64,000 bases of DNA from Ypsolopha sequella (Eukaryota; Arthropoda; Insecta; Lepidoptera; Ypsolophidae). Under the pieces are notes generated by a model. The model had not been told where the DNA came from, ran no database searches, and saw only the letters and a program-made list of their open reading frames with translations. Both the position numbers and the translations under genes were made by a program. Each line of letters opens with the position of its first letter. The stretch's first letter is position 1. The stretch spans positions 25,523,045 through 25,587,044 of the forward strand of contig OW203990.1 of assembly GCA_934047225.1 (NCBI GenBank). Direction: 5' to 3'. Shown here piece by piece: positions 53,352 to 64,000 of this stretch.

Positions 53352-53642
53352 AAACGAACCATTTGTAAATCATAAATATTCTTTAGGTAATGTGTATTTA
53401 TTCCGATTTCATTACAAAGTATCTAGGTTCCCAAGTATATAATAAATAAGAACACTGATTTAAACATGAAATATGAGACAAATAAGCTTTTTATGGAAAT
53501 TTTAAATTACTTATATGTCGTCTTTAAATCAGTGTCCTTTCAAAATATATATTTTGGAACCTAGATATTCTTTAATCCAATCGGAATAATCACACACTAT
53601 CCTAAGAATAACTATGATTTACAAATGGTTTTGGTATTTCGT
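53352..53642. repeat. Foldback element, about 290 bp
   Basis: AACCATTTGTAAATCATAAA, TTATTCCGATT, ATATCTAGGTTCC-type blocks and AACACTGATTTAAA on the left are mirrored on the right in the same order. Arms of about 115 bp with scattered differences. Confidence 0.75.
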
Positions 53643-54368
53643 TTGTATGAAATATGCATACTCCATCGGCCTCTTAAGTGGACACCTGACGCTAGAATAT
53701 CAACAACACCAGGTTTTTAAGTGTTCATTAGAAGAAACTAGGTCTCTTCTCATATTGAAGAAAATATATTTGATTTATTGATCTTTTATCTAGGGATCCC
53801 TATAAACAATGTATTAAGATTTATACTTTGGTCAAAAAAAAATGTTTTCCATCTTCTTTTTTTTGTTTTCAAACGTTCGTTTCCAAAACGTGGTTAAGAG
53901 ATCAACTTGTTTTTTTTAAATAAAATAGCCAATATATATATATGAAGGGATTATATCTAAATCCAATATTCTTTTCCCTACAAAATATTTCAGTATTAGC
54001 TAAAAACACACCAATTTGTTGTTTCGCTGCGTCCAAGAAAAAGAGGCCAAAGAGCCAACATATAATCGCCTCTATGAAAAGCAAATAAGGCCTTTGCCAT
54101 TAAACTTATTGTGCTGGACGGGTAATAAAAAAAGTTGCTAGGGTATGCCATCCTCTTAAGTTTATAAAATTGTTGTCCCGTCGCAAAGATAGCAATGAAA
54201 AATTAAACCATAAAAGTTTGTTTACAACCGTGCACCCTGCAGTTTGGTGAAGATATGACTTGTTTCATTTTACATCTCCTATCTTTACAAAACATGCACT
54301 TTGTATTTGAGTTTCCACACAATAGAAAAGATCATAAAAGTCCACGTCAGTAAAATCTCTATACAGGT
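53643..54368. other. No recognised feature
   Basis: AT-rich, no supported gene or repeat. Confidence 0.35.
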
Positions 54369-55088
54369 TGTTAAGATGAAGTTGTGGACGCCGGAAACTT
54401 GCGGTAGTACTCGTCCATACGAACAACAACTTTTACTATGGAACGAACCCTCGAATCGCGAAAAAAATCAGCTGTTCCATAAAAAAGTTACATAGCTACC
54501 CGACCAAAATATATATATGACACCATGTTTTTTTTCTAAATATCTCAATTTTTTTTCACAATATGTGATTTGTAATATCATTCTTACCTATGTATCGACA
54601 AATAAAGAATTTTGATTGATTGATTGATTGATTGATTGTATGGACGAGCACTATCGCCTGTTTCCAGCTTCCGCGACTTCATCTTAACATGTCTTAGGTA
54701 GGTATTTCAGTTGTAAGTAAGTAGTAAATTATTATTGTTATTATATATATTGTATGCATATATGTGAATTCTTTATTGCATAAAAATATGCAATGTACAA
54801 AGGCGAACTTAATGCTAATTAGCACTCTATACCAGTTAACCTTTGGTGATGTGGAGATTACAAGGGTAGTGCCAAATAAGTTTACCATTTTTTTATTTAT
54901 AAATATTAACTTTTAATAATATCTACATAAAATTAAGTTAATTAAGTTAAGTGGAGACAACCCTGTAACCTCAAAAAAAAATCTGCCTTTCCATACACTT
55001 CGGCCGAGCGGCATTGCATTTTTCTATGAAGCAGTCGTTTTTTTTTCGAGATACAGAGTTTGTTCCATAGTAAAAGTTGTTCTATACT
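54369..55088. repeat. Nested inverted repeats with a LINE tail inside
   Basis: The arm GTTAAGATGAAGTTGTGGAC (54369-54420) is mirrored at 54638-54690. The adjoining arm CTTTTACTATGGAACGAACC (54421-54490) is mirrored at about 55030-55088. Between lies a LINE 3-prime end (AATAAAGAATTTTGATTGAT, GATT repeats to 54637). The order implies insertions into an older palindrome. Confidence 0.6.
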
Positions 55089-55138
55089 ATTGACTGAATA
55101 ATTTCTTCAAATATGGTTACACTTTTCTGTTACACCTT

Positions 55139-55230
55139 CCCTGCGGTCCGAAATAGAATTACATCGCTAAAATCGATTACGAAAGTATGAAGTGAATGGC
55201 TCCATTGTAATTATATTTCGGACCGCAGGG
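55139..55230. repeat. Short foldback element, 92 bp
   Basis: CCCTGCGGTCCGAAATAGAA and TTATATTTCGGACCGCAGGG are inverted ends; pairing continues through ATTACA / TGTAAT. Confidence 0.75.
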
Positions 55231-57340
55231 CTTGTATACATACGAGTATCTACTCATAAATACAAAAATGTACATATTCATGTTTATACATAAATAAATA
55301 AGTAGGTAGAAAAAGTAATCAAGTGACTGTTTAGTTAAGGTGAGGTTGTTGAAAATAGTCGCAATATATGGCTACTCATTCACACGTTCTTTGGTTAACA
55401 GAAGGGGGGTAAGTGATCATTTACACCCGTAGTCAATTACATCTTACTTTTCATCGCCCACAGAAAAATGAAAGTAAAAATAAAACACAGAATAACAAAA
55501 TGAAAAGAGATTACGCATAACAGATATTTTCCATAGCATTTAGCTAGACGAGTGACTTACCAGTTCTTGAATCTAAAAAACCACGTTGGTTTTTCTAATT
55601 GATTTACGTCCCTAGGGCTGTAAATCGAATTTACATCCCGCATTCCGAGTTAAATACGACCTACTTTCAGAGCATTATTGATGAAAAATCTTTTTGCTAC
55701 GACCAATTCAGGGTAAAACAGATCCTCGAAAATGAAGATTTTAGTATCATGCCTGTTATTCAAGTCCAAACTTTTGGCGGCATCATGAAACAACTGTTAG
55801 AAGATGACAAGGACGGTGGTATATAAAATGAAACATGTGGGTGAGACGGAAACAGAAGTGTCGTAACAACTCTTTTGCACTCCTAAACTAGGAACGTAAA
55901 AAGCTCATTTCCGGAAAAACTCACGTAGTGTCAGAAAAACAACTTCGAGATCTTGATTTATGCTCCTAATTCTCTAATACAATGTAAGAGTAACTTTTGC
56001 CTTTATCTTACAAGAGTGTGTGTGCTTACATACATTTGCATCCTCGGTTCAGTTTAGTAACAAGTCAATAAAAAATTTCTTTATGACTTCAATTAATTAT
56101 TATTCGTTTTAAGTCTACTACCTATATATATATTTATATAAGAGACTATACATAGGTATATAGGTATATAGTACAAGTGCTTTCAATCCAAGATGTGTTT
56201 CCAGTTTAACAAAGTGCCGACAATCACAAGTATAAGTTAAATCTAATTTAATTATATATTATTCTAATTTAAATTATATTAGTCTGATCTAATTTAAGGT
56301 TTAAACCTGTAGAATTTTCGGACATTTATAGGTTTTGCGAATTTTTTCGTGAATTTCAGAAACCTGAGGATTTCTGTAGAAATAGTTATTAGATTCTAAT
56401 GATATATTTCCAAATAAAAATAATAATAATAATAATAATAATTAAAACTAATCAAGAAAATCCATAATCGCACACAAGCACACTTTTGGCTTCTTCTTTT
56501 ATATGTATGCAATATATCAGGAGTGACCAAACTTGTGACCTGGGAGGTCTACATGTGTTCAAAAATAATTTATGCAGTCGACTGCAAAGGGAAAAAAGAA
56601 TTTTGTGATAAGTTTGTGAGGTATGTAATAATTAATAGTACGAAATGCGCATTTTTTATTCCGTCTTGCGTTTTTGGGTGGATATTTATGCTCGACAAGT
56701 TTATCACATTGGGCAGCGTAAAAACTAACAGCGATGCGCAAGTTTTTAGCGAGAATGGTGTTTGATTTTTATTGTATTCATAGTGGAAAATGTTAAAAAT
56801 AGCAATTTTTCACTTTATTGTTTAAGTTGACTTTAAATCGCGCGGGCTACTTGAATCGCATTCGCGGTCGGCTGGTAGACCGCAGTTGACCTCTTGGCCA
56901 CCCGTGCAATATATTATATATTTATGTATGTATATGTTTGTATTAAATATCTATACTTATGTAGGTGTAAATACATAAATTTAATAAAAAATAAAAACAC
57001 TGACTGAAGGAAGGGACAAAAGTCGGTTCGAATAATTCGATTATTATTTTTTTTTTTACTTTTTATATATTCAATTTTCATTTTTGTTATACAAACAAAA
57101 TTCTAGTTTGTTTCTCTAGCTTTCCAACGACATATAATTTGTAATATAATTTATTTACGGAACTTTTATTGCATAATTATTTTGTTATTATTTTGTTTTA
57201 GTCAAGATCTTGGCTCGATGCCACTCAATAGGGTAATTGGTTTAAAATCAGGCCTCTTGTGCCGAGAAAGAAGTCTACGGCAAAGTCTTTACCTAAATTT
57301 GTTGGCCTTAAAACAAAATTGCCAGATTATCAAAATTTGG
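55231..57340. other. No supported gene
   Basis: About 2.1 kb. Frames at 55599-55826 (75 residues) and 56523-56765 (80 residues) have more balanced composition than most, but no motif or splice context convinces me. An AAT microsatellite lies at 56417-56442. Confidence 0.35.
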
Positions 57341-57797
57341 TTAAGGGCCTTACTATTGCTAGATGGGTACTTTCTAAAGCCTACTCCTCGTTTATGGCCA
57401 AACCAAAAATAATGAAAAAATGTTGAAAAATCAACTCTTAGACAACATATGGAACAATTTTCTTTTTCATACCACCAAAACTTCTACATGATTTTTTTTT
57501 TTACTGAATTGTGTTTTTTGACCTCAAATTCCCTACTGCTCCTGAGTGACTTGGCCTATGCTTTGATAAATAGATAAACTTTATAGCTATAAACATAACA
57601 TAAGATTATTCAATCGAGTAATCACGTCCAAGTGAAAAGTATAATTTTCTCCTATTTCGCCCTATCAAGGACGCAGCGAGCGTCGTAACAGCCACTATGC
57701 ATTGCGCGCTGATATGAACGTTATTTCAATGTCGTTTCTGTTGATATTTGTAGTGACAAATATCGAGCTGCTAATTTGGCGATGGTAATCGCCTTAA
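57341..57797 (+). mobile_element. MITE family A, TTAA-flanked
   Basis: Starts TTAAGGGCCTTACTATTGCT and ends GATGGTAATCGCCTTAA. Homologous along its whole length to 21230-21703. Confidence 0.75.
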
Positions 57798-60599
57798 TAT
57801 TCCAACTCCCGTGCCGAGTACACTACTTACAAATTTATTGAACTGTATTCGTACTGATTTTCAAGGTTGAGCTTGAGTTCGACTCGAGAAAAAAAAAACA
57901 GCTCAATGAGGTCTGCCGTTCTTGATTGTGCCGTGGATAGAAAACAAGGAAGACAAGAAAACATACTCTTACCGAAGCCTCGCTCGCAGGAATATTCGAT
58001 ATATCGACAGGCGGACGGACAGCTTGCCTCTACGTGTGTGTATCTAATAGCTACAGGGGCTATGAAAAAGAACCTGCACTTCTTGATGAAAGCAAACCAC
58101 TTTACTTAGTAATAGTAGAAACCACAATAAATGATTTTACCCAAAACAGCCAAAGTTTTAAACATAAGAAACAGAGTTGGCACCACCTGTGGTGAACTAA
58201 TAAATATAAAAATACACACTCCACACATTTATGTCGTGATTTTATGAAATTATAAAATAAATGCAAGTTAAAAGTTAAAACTATATTTAACGGCATTTTG
58301 CTTCAAATAATAACCTTTTGTATAATTATAATAATAACATTGCAGTAGCTTCTTTGCTGCAGTAAGAATAATGACAATATACCTATTTGTAAAATGCCAA
58401 AGTAACCCAGTTGCCCTATTCCTCACTCTTTCGCCGAATAATACTTTTGTTTAGTTTATAGCATATAATTATTTATTATTGACATAATTTTATTAAAATA
58501 TAATTATAATTATTCAATGTTAATATTTTAATGAAACAAAATAATACTAAAATTACATTAAAAACCTATTTAATTATTGCAAAATTTTGTAAAACGTGGG
58601 TCAAGTGCCTAAAATAAATGCCTTTTATTTTATTTATTCATTTTTATTATTAACACGTTATTAATTGAAATCAGTGCATATGTTTGAATTACATTATGTA
58701 TTTAAAAAAAATGAAATTGCGTATAAAGGTTTTAACCTATTGAAACAGAGTTGGCACTACCTGCATTGAAATAATAAATAATAAAATCTACAGGTTTCTA
58801 ACTTGAAATAAATATTATTTTCATATAAAAATACATTTTCATCGTAATTTCATGAAATCAGAAAATTAATTCAAGTTCATAATGCATTAAAATTTTATTT
58901 TACGGCATTTTGCTTCAAATATATAACACTTTTCGTTTAAAACGTTAGTAATTGAAACCAGTGCATATTTTGGACTACACTAATTTTTATAAAAAATATT
59001 GAAGTTGCGTCATCTCTCTTTCTAAGGGATGAAAATTATGCCATTTCGAGTGAAAATGCCTATTTTGGTCTCAATTATTTACTGTCGCAGTGGCTTGCTT
59101 CTATCACAAAGTGCAGTTTTGCCATTATATGCCACCATGGCTATAATTGTCGGCAGCTTGGCGCATTCATTGTGTGTCGGAAACCAACAATGCTGCAGCC
59201 AATTACGTGCTTTCCTTGTCTATTATTGCTCAACGTTGCTGAAGCATTGGTTTCGATTTACATTTCTGATTGATGTTGGTGGAAATTAACATGGATATTG
59301 CCTTGTCTTGATTTAAATATCCAATATTATATTATTTTTATTAGTACAAATATAATTTAACCGGTCAGGTCGCAGAAAAAATATAACAACTGAAGTGTGC
59401 GTTTGTCCCAATTGGAGTCCATCCGAGCGGAAGGGTTACATGGTTCTAGTAAAGGGCGGCTATTCTAGGAATTTTTTTTACATGATTTACTTTTCATACG
59501 TTTTGTTATTCGCGTGATGAGTGCCATGTGATGATAATTCCACTAAGTAAAACTCCTTAAAAACATATAAAACATCATATGAATCCAGGAAAAAGGTTTT
59601 TATTTCAAAATCTTTTCTGATCAAAAAGCTTTTAAAGATCACCCGCTTTCGGCCTTCGCAAATTGTCACGTGTGTCCGAATTGCCGTCCAGTATTTGAAA
59701 ATTTCAATTTATTGCGTCAATCGATTTTCTATTTACAAATACAAAATTTAAAGCTTTCATCATGATTAATTAATGATTTAAGAATCCCATAGTTTAGAAA
59801 ACATTATGAAGTACTAAATTGTTCGAAGTCTTTTATGAATACATAAAATGAAAACATACCTTTAACTGAGATGTTGTTTACATCGAAATTTTCAATGTTT
59901 CTCTTAAGAGCGGTTTCGCAGCCGGATTGTGAAAAACCCGCCTTTTTCTCATTAATCGAAACAGAACACTTAAATTCAAATTTTTTCACATTCCGGCTGG
60001 TCACAAGCTAACTTATATTCATGTGTGATTATGCGAAAATAAAAAAACCCTTAAAAAGGGGTTGCGAAAAGGGTGGGAAAAGGGTATAGAGGGTGTTAAG
60101 CCCCTCCCATTGCCTCCCCTCTTTAGGAACTGTGTAGTTATTTTAATTTATAACTTTTTTTTTAGCATATTATTATTTATTATGTAAAACTATTAGATCT
60201 AGAGTATTTAGTTATATCGTGTTTTATTATACATTAAAACCGACCTGTTATAAGTGATCTATTTTATTATACATTAAAACCGACCTGTTATAAGTGATCT
60301 ATTTGATTTCATTTCATAGTTTATGAGATATGAAAATTATAACCTCATTTTTTTGTCTCGTTTTGACATCTAGTATCTTCGTAAGGGAGTGGGGGAAGAT
60401 GGGGGGAGGAAAAAACCAAAAGGAGATTTAAAATATATACATGGAGTACGTTTATTAGACCAGGTGTAGAAACAATATTGCTGGGATCAGGTGTCAAATT
60501 ATGTTGGTCACTAAAGACCGGCTCCGCCAAAAATGCTTTCGCGTTTGGACAATTTAGCATATTAAAGCAAAATATTTTTAACAATTAAAATTTGCATTA
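57798..60599. other. AT-rich DNA with two diverged segment pairs
   Basis: A segment near 58160-58320 (AAACAGAGTTGGCACCACCT.. AACGGCATTTTGCTTCAAAT) recurs near 58739-58925 with divergence. A 41-bp unit (CATTAAAACCGACCTGTTAT..) is duplicated in tandem at 60222-60303. Frames such as 57867-58109, 59029-59289 and 60345-60584 are not supported as genes. Confidence 0.5.
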
Positions 60600-60600
60600 T

Positions 60601-60832
60601 TACACTGGCCTGCAAAACTACGTACTACACTTTTTAAATTTGATTTTTTTCTAAACTATAGAAGTTAGAGATTTAAAATAATGAAATAATGAAGTTGTCC
60701 TTATAGTTCCCTATCAAAGAAAGCTGATAAAATTTGCTATAAAACGTTTTTTATTTTAAATCTCTAAGTTCTATAGTTTAGAAAAAAATCTAATTTAAAA
60801 AGTGTAGTACTTAGTTTTGCAGGCCAGTGTAG
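60601..60832. mobile_element. Mariner-type MITE, about 230 bp
   Basis: Ends TACACTGGCCTGCAAAACTA and, in reverse complement, the same 20 bases; inverted repeats extend about 85 bp (through AGAGATTTAAAATAA). TA flanks both ends. Nearly the whole element is a hairpin. Confidence 0.8.
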
Positions 60833-61304
60833 TTAAGAAGTATATCGCCTTAATAGGTTGAAACCTAACAATTTTCAAAATTTTGCGTTTATTAAATTGC
60901 CAGCGTAGCGCTAATCGTTTACAGTATACATGCCCACCGGTTTATCACAACTACAAAATATTTATTTAATATCTGCATGTGTGTCCTAATACATGAATTC
61001 CAAGAAAAACTCAATTACTAGATAGTTTGCGTGCAAAAGCTTTACTTTTTTGCTGTCTGTACCAAATGCGTGGAACACTCGTGAACTGGGGCGGCAATTA
61101 CAGTTAATCGCTGTTTTTGCGGCGCCCTCAGCTTACTAGGGAAGGTACAGTTGCATAAACATGGTTGTAAATTAGGAATAGAAGGTGTAGTCATAAAAAT
61201 GAGAGGTTAAGAAAGGTGTGCTGACCATAGAGATTGCAGAATTAGTACTAGAGCTACAAAGCCATTCAATCGATGATACCAAAGTTTCATACCACTCATC
61301 GTCA
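60833..61304. other. No recognised feature
   Basis: No supported gene or repeat. Confidence 0.35.
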
Positions 61305-61475
61305 ACCGCCATGACATGAATTTCTTAGGACGTCTCAGAGGTGTTCCTGAGTATGCAAGTCAAGTCCAAACTCGTACACCGACCTGCGTAATGGTTGGTA
61401 AGCCTTATCGCTGTGCTTCACTGACCAATCACAAATGTGTCCCTACGTGATTTGAACCTCCGGATTTCTTAACTC
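61305..61475 (-). mobile_element. SINE fragment, minus strand
   Basis: CCGCCATGACATGAATTTCT, GAGGTGTTCCTGAGTATG, GGTAAGCCTTATCGCTGTG and a degraded B box near ACGTGATTTGAACCTCC. Diverged relative to 51608-51920. Confidence 0.55.
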
Positions 61476-62523
61476 CATCTAATTTGCTATTATTAATAAT
61501 ATTCCACTCCAGTAGCTCTTATCGAATGTCCTGGCAATCTTATTAATTTTAAGTTCTTTCCGCGGATTTGTACCGTGAGCCCAGTTTGGTTTCGGCCATT
61601 TAGATTTCTTCTTATATGAACTAGAATTTGACCAAGGTTTTGAGGTGTTTTTCTTTTGACAATACACCTGTAGCTCGTATCAAAAGGCCAGGCCGTCACA
61701 CTTACACGTACCTATTAGACCATACCTTGAAAACTACTAAACCGATTTTGAAGAAACTTGTATTGTTAAAAAATAAAATGGTCACAATTCGATTAACAGT
61801 TTCGGAGAAATGTGTAGACAAACATACATTCATACAAACATACATTTATACATACACTTATAAAATGTTGTATAATTGTTTGGAAGCTCTAATAGATTAT
61901 CTTATGTGAATATATTACATTTCCATTTTTTTTTTTTTAGTTTATTTATTCACAACAAAATAGTGTACATTAATATTAAGTATTAAATGGATCACAAAAA
62001 CCCCTGAGGGTTTATCCATGATATCACTCTTATCTAACAATATTACATACATACGTGTCGAATAACCTCCTTTTGTTTTGAAGTCTGTTAAAAATCAATT
62101 CTAAAATAAGGACGAATCGTATTCTAACCACCGTAACAGGAATCAAAAATCATCTGAGTAGCTACCATGAGTTTTGCACTCGATACACCTAAATGAGAAA
62201 TTGAACCGTACCGAAATCAGAGTAAATCCGCCGAAATGGTAACATTTGTTAGTTTAAAGTCGTACAAAAATGGCTGCCTGTATGCTTTTGCGTTTTGCCT
62301 CTAGATAGTAGTACCTGTACCTACCTCTATGACGCCGACTGACCATATTTATGTCGTGGGCCGATCGTAGAATTGGGTAAATCGTAAAGTATGAAATCGA
62401 AAATCTTTCACCAATAATCAAAAATAGGTGCAACGACGAGCGGAGCGAGGATTGTGTTATGTTTACATGTAAAAAAATTTGGGGAGCCGAGCGAAGTGGG
62501 GAGCGAGATGACCCCTCCTAGTT
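61476..62523. other. No supported gene; possible LINE tail and GC-rich motif
   Basis: 61930-62050 starts with a T run and reads GTTTATTTATTCACAACAAA, which may be a reversed LINE tail. 62430-62520 carries GACGAGCGGAGCGAGG and GAGCCGAGCGAAGTGGGG motifs like those near 8250-8340 in reverse. Confidence 0.35.
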
Positions 62524-62946
62524 TTAAGGCGGTATATCGTCAAAATAGATACTTTTGAAGTTATTTATCTGCTGTTCAAAAGAAGTCCCAAGTTAAATAA
62601 ATAAGCATAACAATGTTGGGACTTTTTTCTAGATTTTGGTCTATCAGAAACGCGATTGGAGGAATTTCACTCGATAGAAATAATTATTGAAATGAGGTCT
62701 GAATTTACACTTTTTTTGATATTCTGACAAATTGGGATAGCATACAGACTTCAAAAATATTTATTTAGATGGGTTTTAACAATACCTAAATTACTGGTTA
62801 TGGAAATTTTCATAGCTATTTTAGTTAATTTTGTATTAATTTAATACCAACTTTTTGTAAATTTTCCCCGATTCCATCCCTCTCGCACTGCGGGTCTTTC
62901 CGCCTGGAGTAACGGAGTCCTTTGCACGGACGATATATCACCTTAA
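62524..62946 (+). mobile_element. MITE family B, 423 bp, TTAA-flanked
   Basis: Starts TTAAGGCGGTATATCGTC and ends GACGATATATCACCTTAA. Same length as 6766-7188 and closely similar. Its right TTAA is also the left TTAA of the next element. Confidence 0.75.
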
Positions 62947-63434
62947 GGCGTATGACCACACTAATTAAGCAGCTCGATATGTGTCGGTACAAATATCAAC
63001 GGAAACGACATTGAAATAATGTTAATTTCAGCGTGCTTTGAAAAGTAGCTGTTACGACAACCACTGCGTCTCCGGCTAGCGCAAAATAGGAGAAAATAAT
63101 ACTTTTCACATGGACGCCATGAACTAAAACAAAATTTTGAACTTAAATTTTTTACATCTAAAAATTTCCTATAATTTGGTGAAATAGTTAAAAATTAAAA
63201 TAGCTCTAGGCGTTTGGAAGGAGTAAGAGAATTCTTGTGTTAATCATGTGATGACTTTCGATTTTTTTTTTGTCAAAACATACAATAGAAAAACAGTTTA
63301 TGAAACTTGAAATTTATTTTTGACTCTATATTGCCTATCATATATTTTTATGAAAGTTTTTGGACCACCCGTGTGGGAGGAGTAGGCCTTCAAAGACAGG
63401 TCTAAATTGCAGTTGGCGTATCCATTCGCCTTAA
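62943..63434 (-). mobile_element. MITE family A, reverse orientation, TTAA-flanked
   Basis: Starts TTAAGGCGTATGACC and ends CCATTCGCCTTAA. TAGCTGTTACGACAACCACT and GGAGGAGTAGGCC are the reverse complement of family A blocks. It shares TTAA 62943-62946 with the adjacent family B element. Confidence 0.65.
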
Positions 63435-63744
63435 CAAAGATATGATATGCAGGCAGATCCTGATATGCAAATGACAACCCTGAGCTAGATGTTTAATAAA
63501 AATATTCACAGGACTTTTACACAAAAAGCAAAAAGCATATTTTGAATTATTAAAATGTTGTAATTTTTATTTATAAATTCCGTGGCTGCCACTTGAGTTT
63601 ACATAATCCAGCATAACGGTTAAATAATGTAAAGGAGTTGAAATCGTCAAATGAATACTGTTCTATGTTTCCAAAAGAGACGGCACATACTTATTGAGAA
63701 TTATAGGTAACTGGTCTAAAATATGGAACAGACTGGTGACGGGC

Positions 63745-63905
63745 AGCGGCGTTACTGGTGCGAGGGTTCCGGCACCGCGCTCACCAACTCGCCTGCCCAG
63801 CGTGTGTGAGTGTGAGCAATTCTTCCAGGATGACCGCCGGGAGTGGCAAAGTCCTGGAAAGGCTTATGTCCAGCAGTGGACGAACTAGGCTGATGGATGG
63901 ATGAT
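63745..63905 (+). mobile_element. Retroelement 3-prime end with ATGG repeat, copy 2
   Basis: GTGCGAGGGTTCCGGCACCG.. AGGCTTATGTCCAGCAGTGG.. GGCTGATGGATGGATGATGG is the reverse complement of 32365-32540. The ATGG tail marks the 3-prime end. Confidence 0.65.
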
Positions 63906-63920
63906 GGATGGTCTAAATGT

Positions 63921-64000
63921 TTTTTCAATGCATGTGCTCGTAAAGGCCCACTTATTATGCATCAAAACCGAACAAAAAGTCGATTATTTTGCCCTAGGGC
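63921..64000 (+). repeat. Dispersed repeat, copy 2, cut by the window end
   Basis: CAATGCATGTGCTCGTAAAG to GATTATTTTGCCCTAGGGC matches 2546-2625 in reverse complement. Confidence 0.7.

Noticed and set aside
55599..55826. 75-residue frame with balanced composition
   Set aside because: No start context, splice partner or motif; cannot be told from chance.

Overview
The window is AT-rich eukaryotic DNA, most likely from a moth or butterfly. The signs are the many A/T homopolymers, spliced genes with GT..AG introns, tRNA-like SINE heads, and several dispersed sequences that I recognise from memory as lepidopteran repeats (the CCGGCCAAGTGCGAGTC..CGGAACCCTAAAAA family and the CTTCTGCCCGCGGCTTCGCC family). 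No database search was run. There is no bacterial operon structure. Almost everything recognisable is mobile DNA, and host genes are few and fragmentary.

Layout. 1-8.8 kb: foldback elements, truncated LINE and SINE copies, a hAT-type insertion inside a SINE, and two TTAA-flanked MITEs. 8,842-15,665: a complete BEL/Pao LTR retrotransposon with two identical 465-bp LTRs and a GCTAT target duplication; its gag and pol are out of frame by one step. 16-19.3 kb: nested foldback/LINE, SINE, pogo-like and hAT-like MITEs. 19.65-22.87 kb: two minus-strand exons whose splice phases fit each other, probably the last two exons of a host gene I cannot name, with an intron full of MITEs. 23.8-26.3 kb: a TIR element carrying a LINE insertion, then further repeats. 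26.57-29.93 kb: a THAP-domain gene (first exon good, later exon with a stop) between long inverted repeats, possibly a decayed THAP transposon. 31.06-31.88 kb: a secreted threonine-rich protein on the minus strand with a TATA box.

32.7-35.7 kb holds a large foldback structure with 163-bp arms around a lepidopteran repeat. 36.8-40.8 kb holds members of the GGTTCCGTA repeat family and a 16-copy, 94-bp satellite that appears to have grown out of a MITE. 41,159-46,045 is a DIRS-type tyrosine-recombinase retrotransposon with inverted terminal repeats and an internal complementary region. Its gag, RT/RNase H and recombinase frames are broken. 46-64 kb is mostly featureless AT-rich DNA studded with MITEs, SINE and LINE 3-prime ends, and foldbacks.

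The most informative structures are the young BEL/Pao copy, the DIRS element whose circle junction can be read from the sequence, the MITE-to-satellite transition, and the layered insertions that give relative ages. I see no convincing undescribed multi-gene system.
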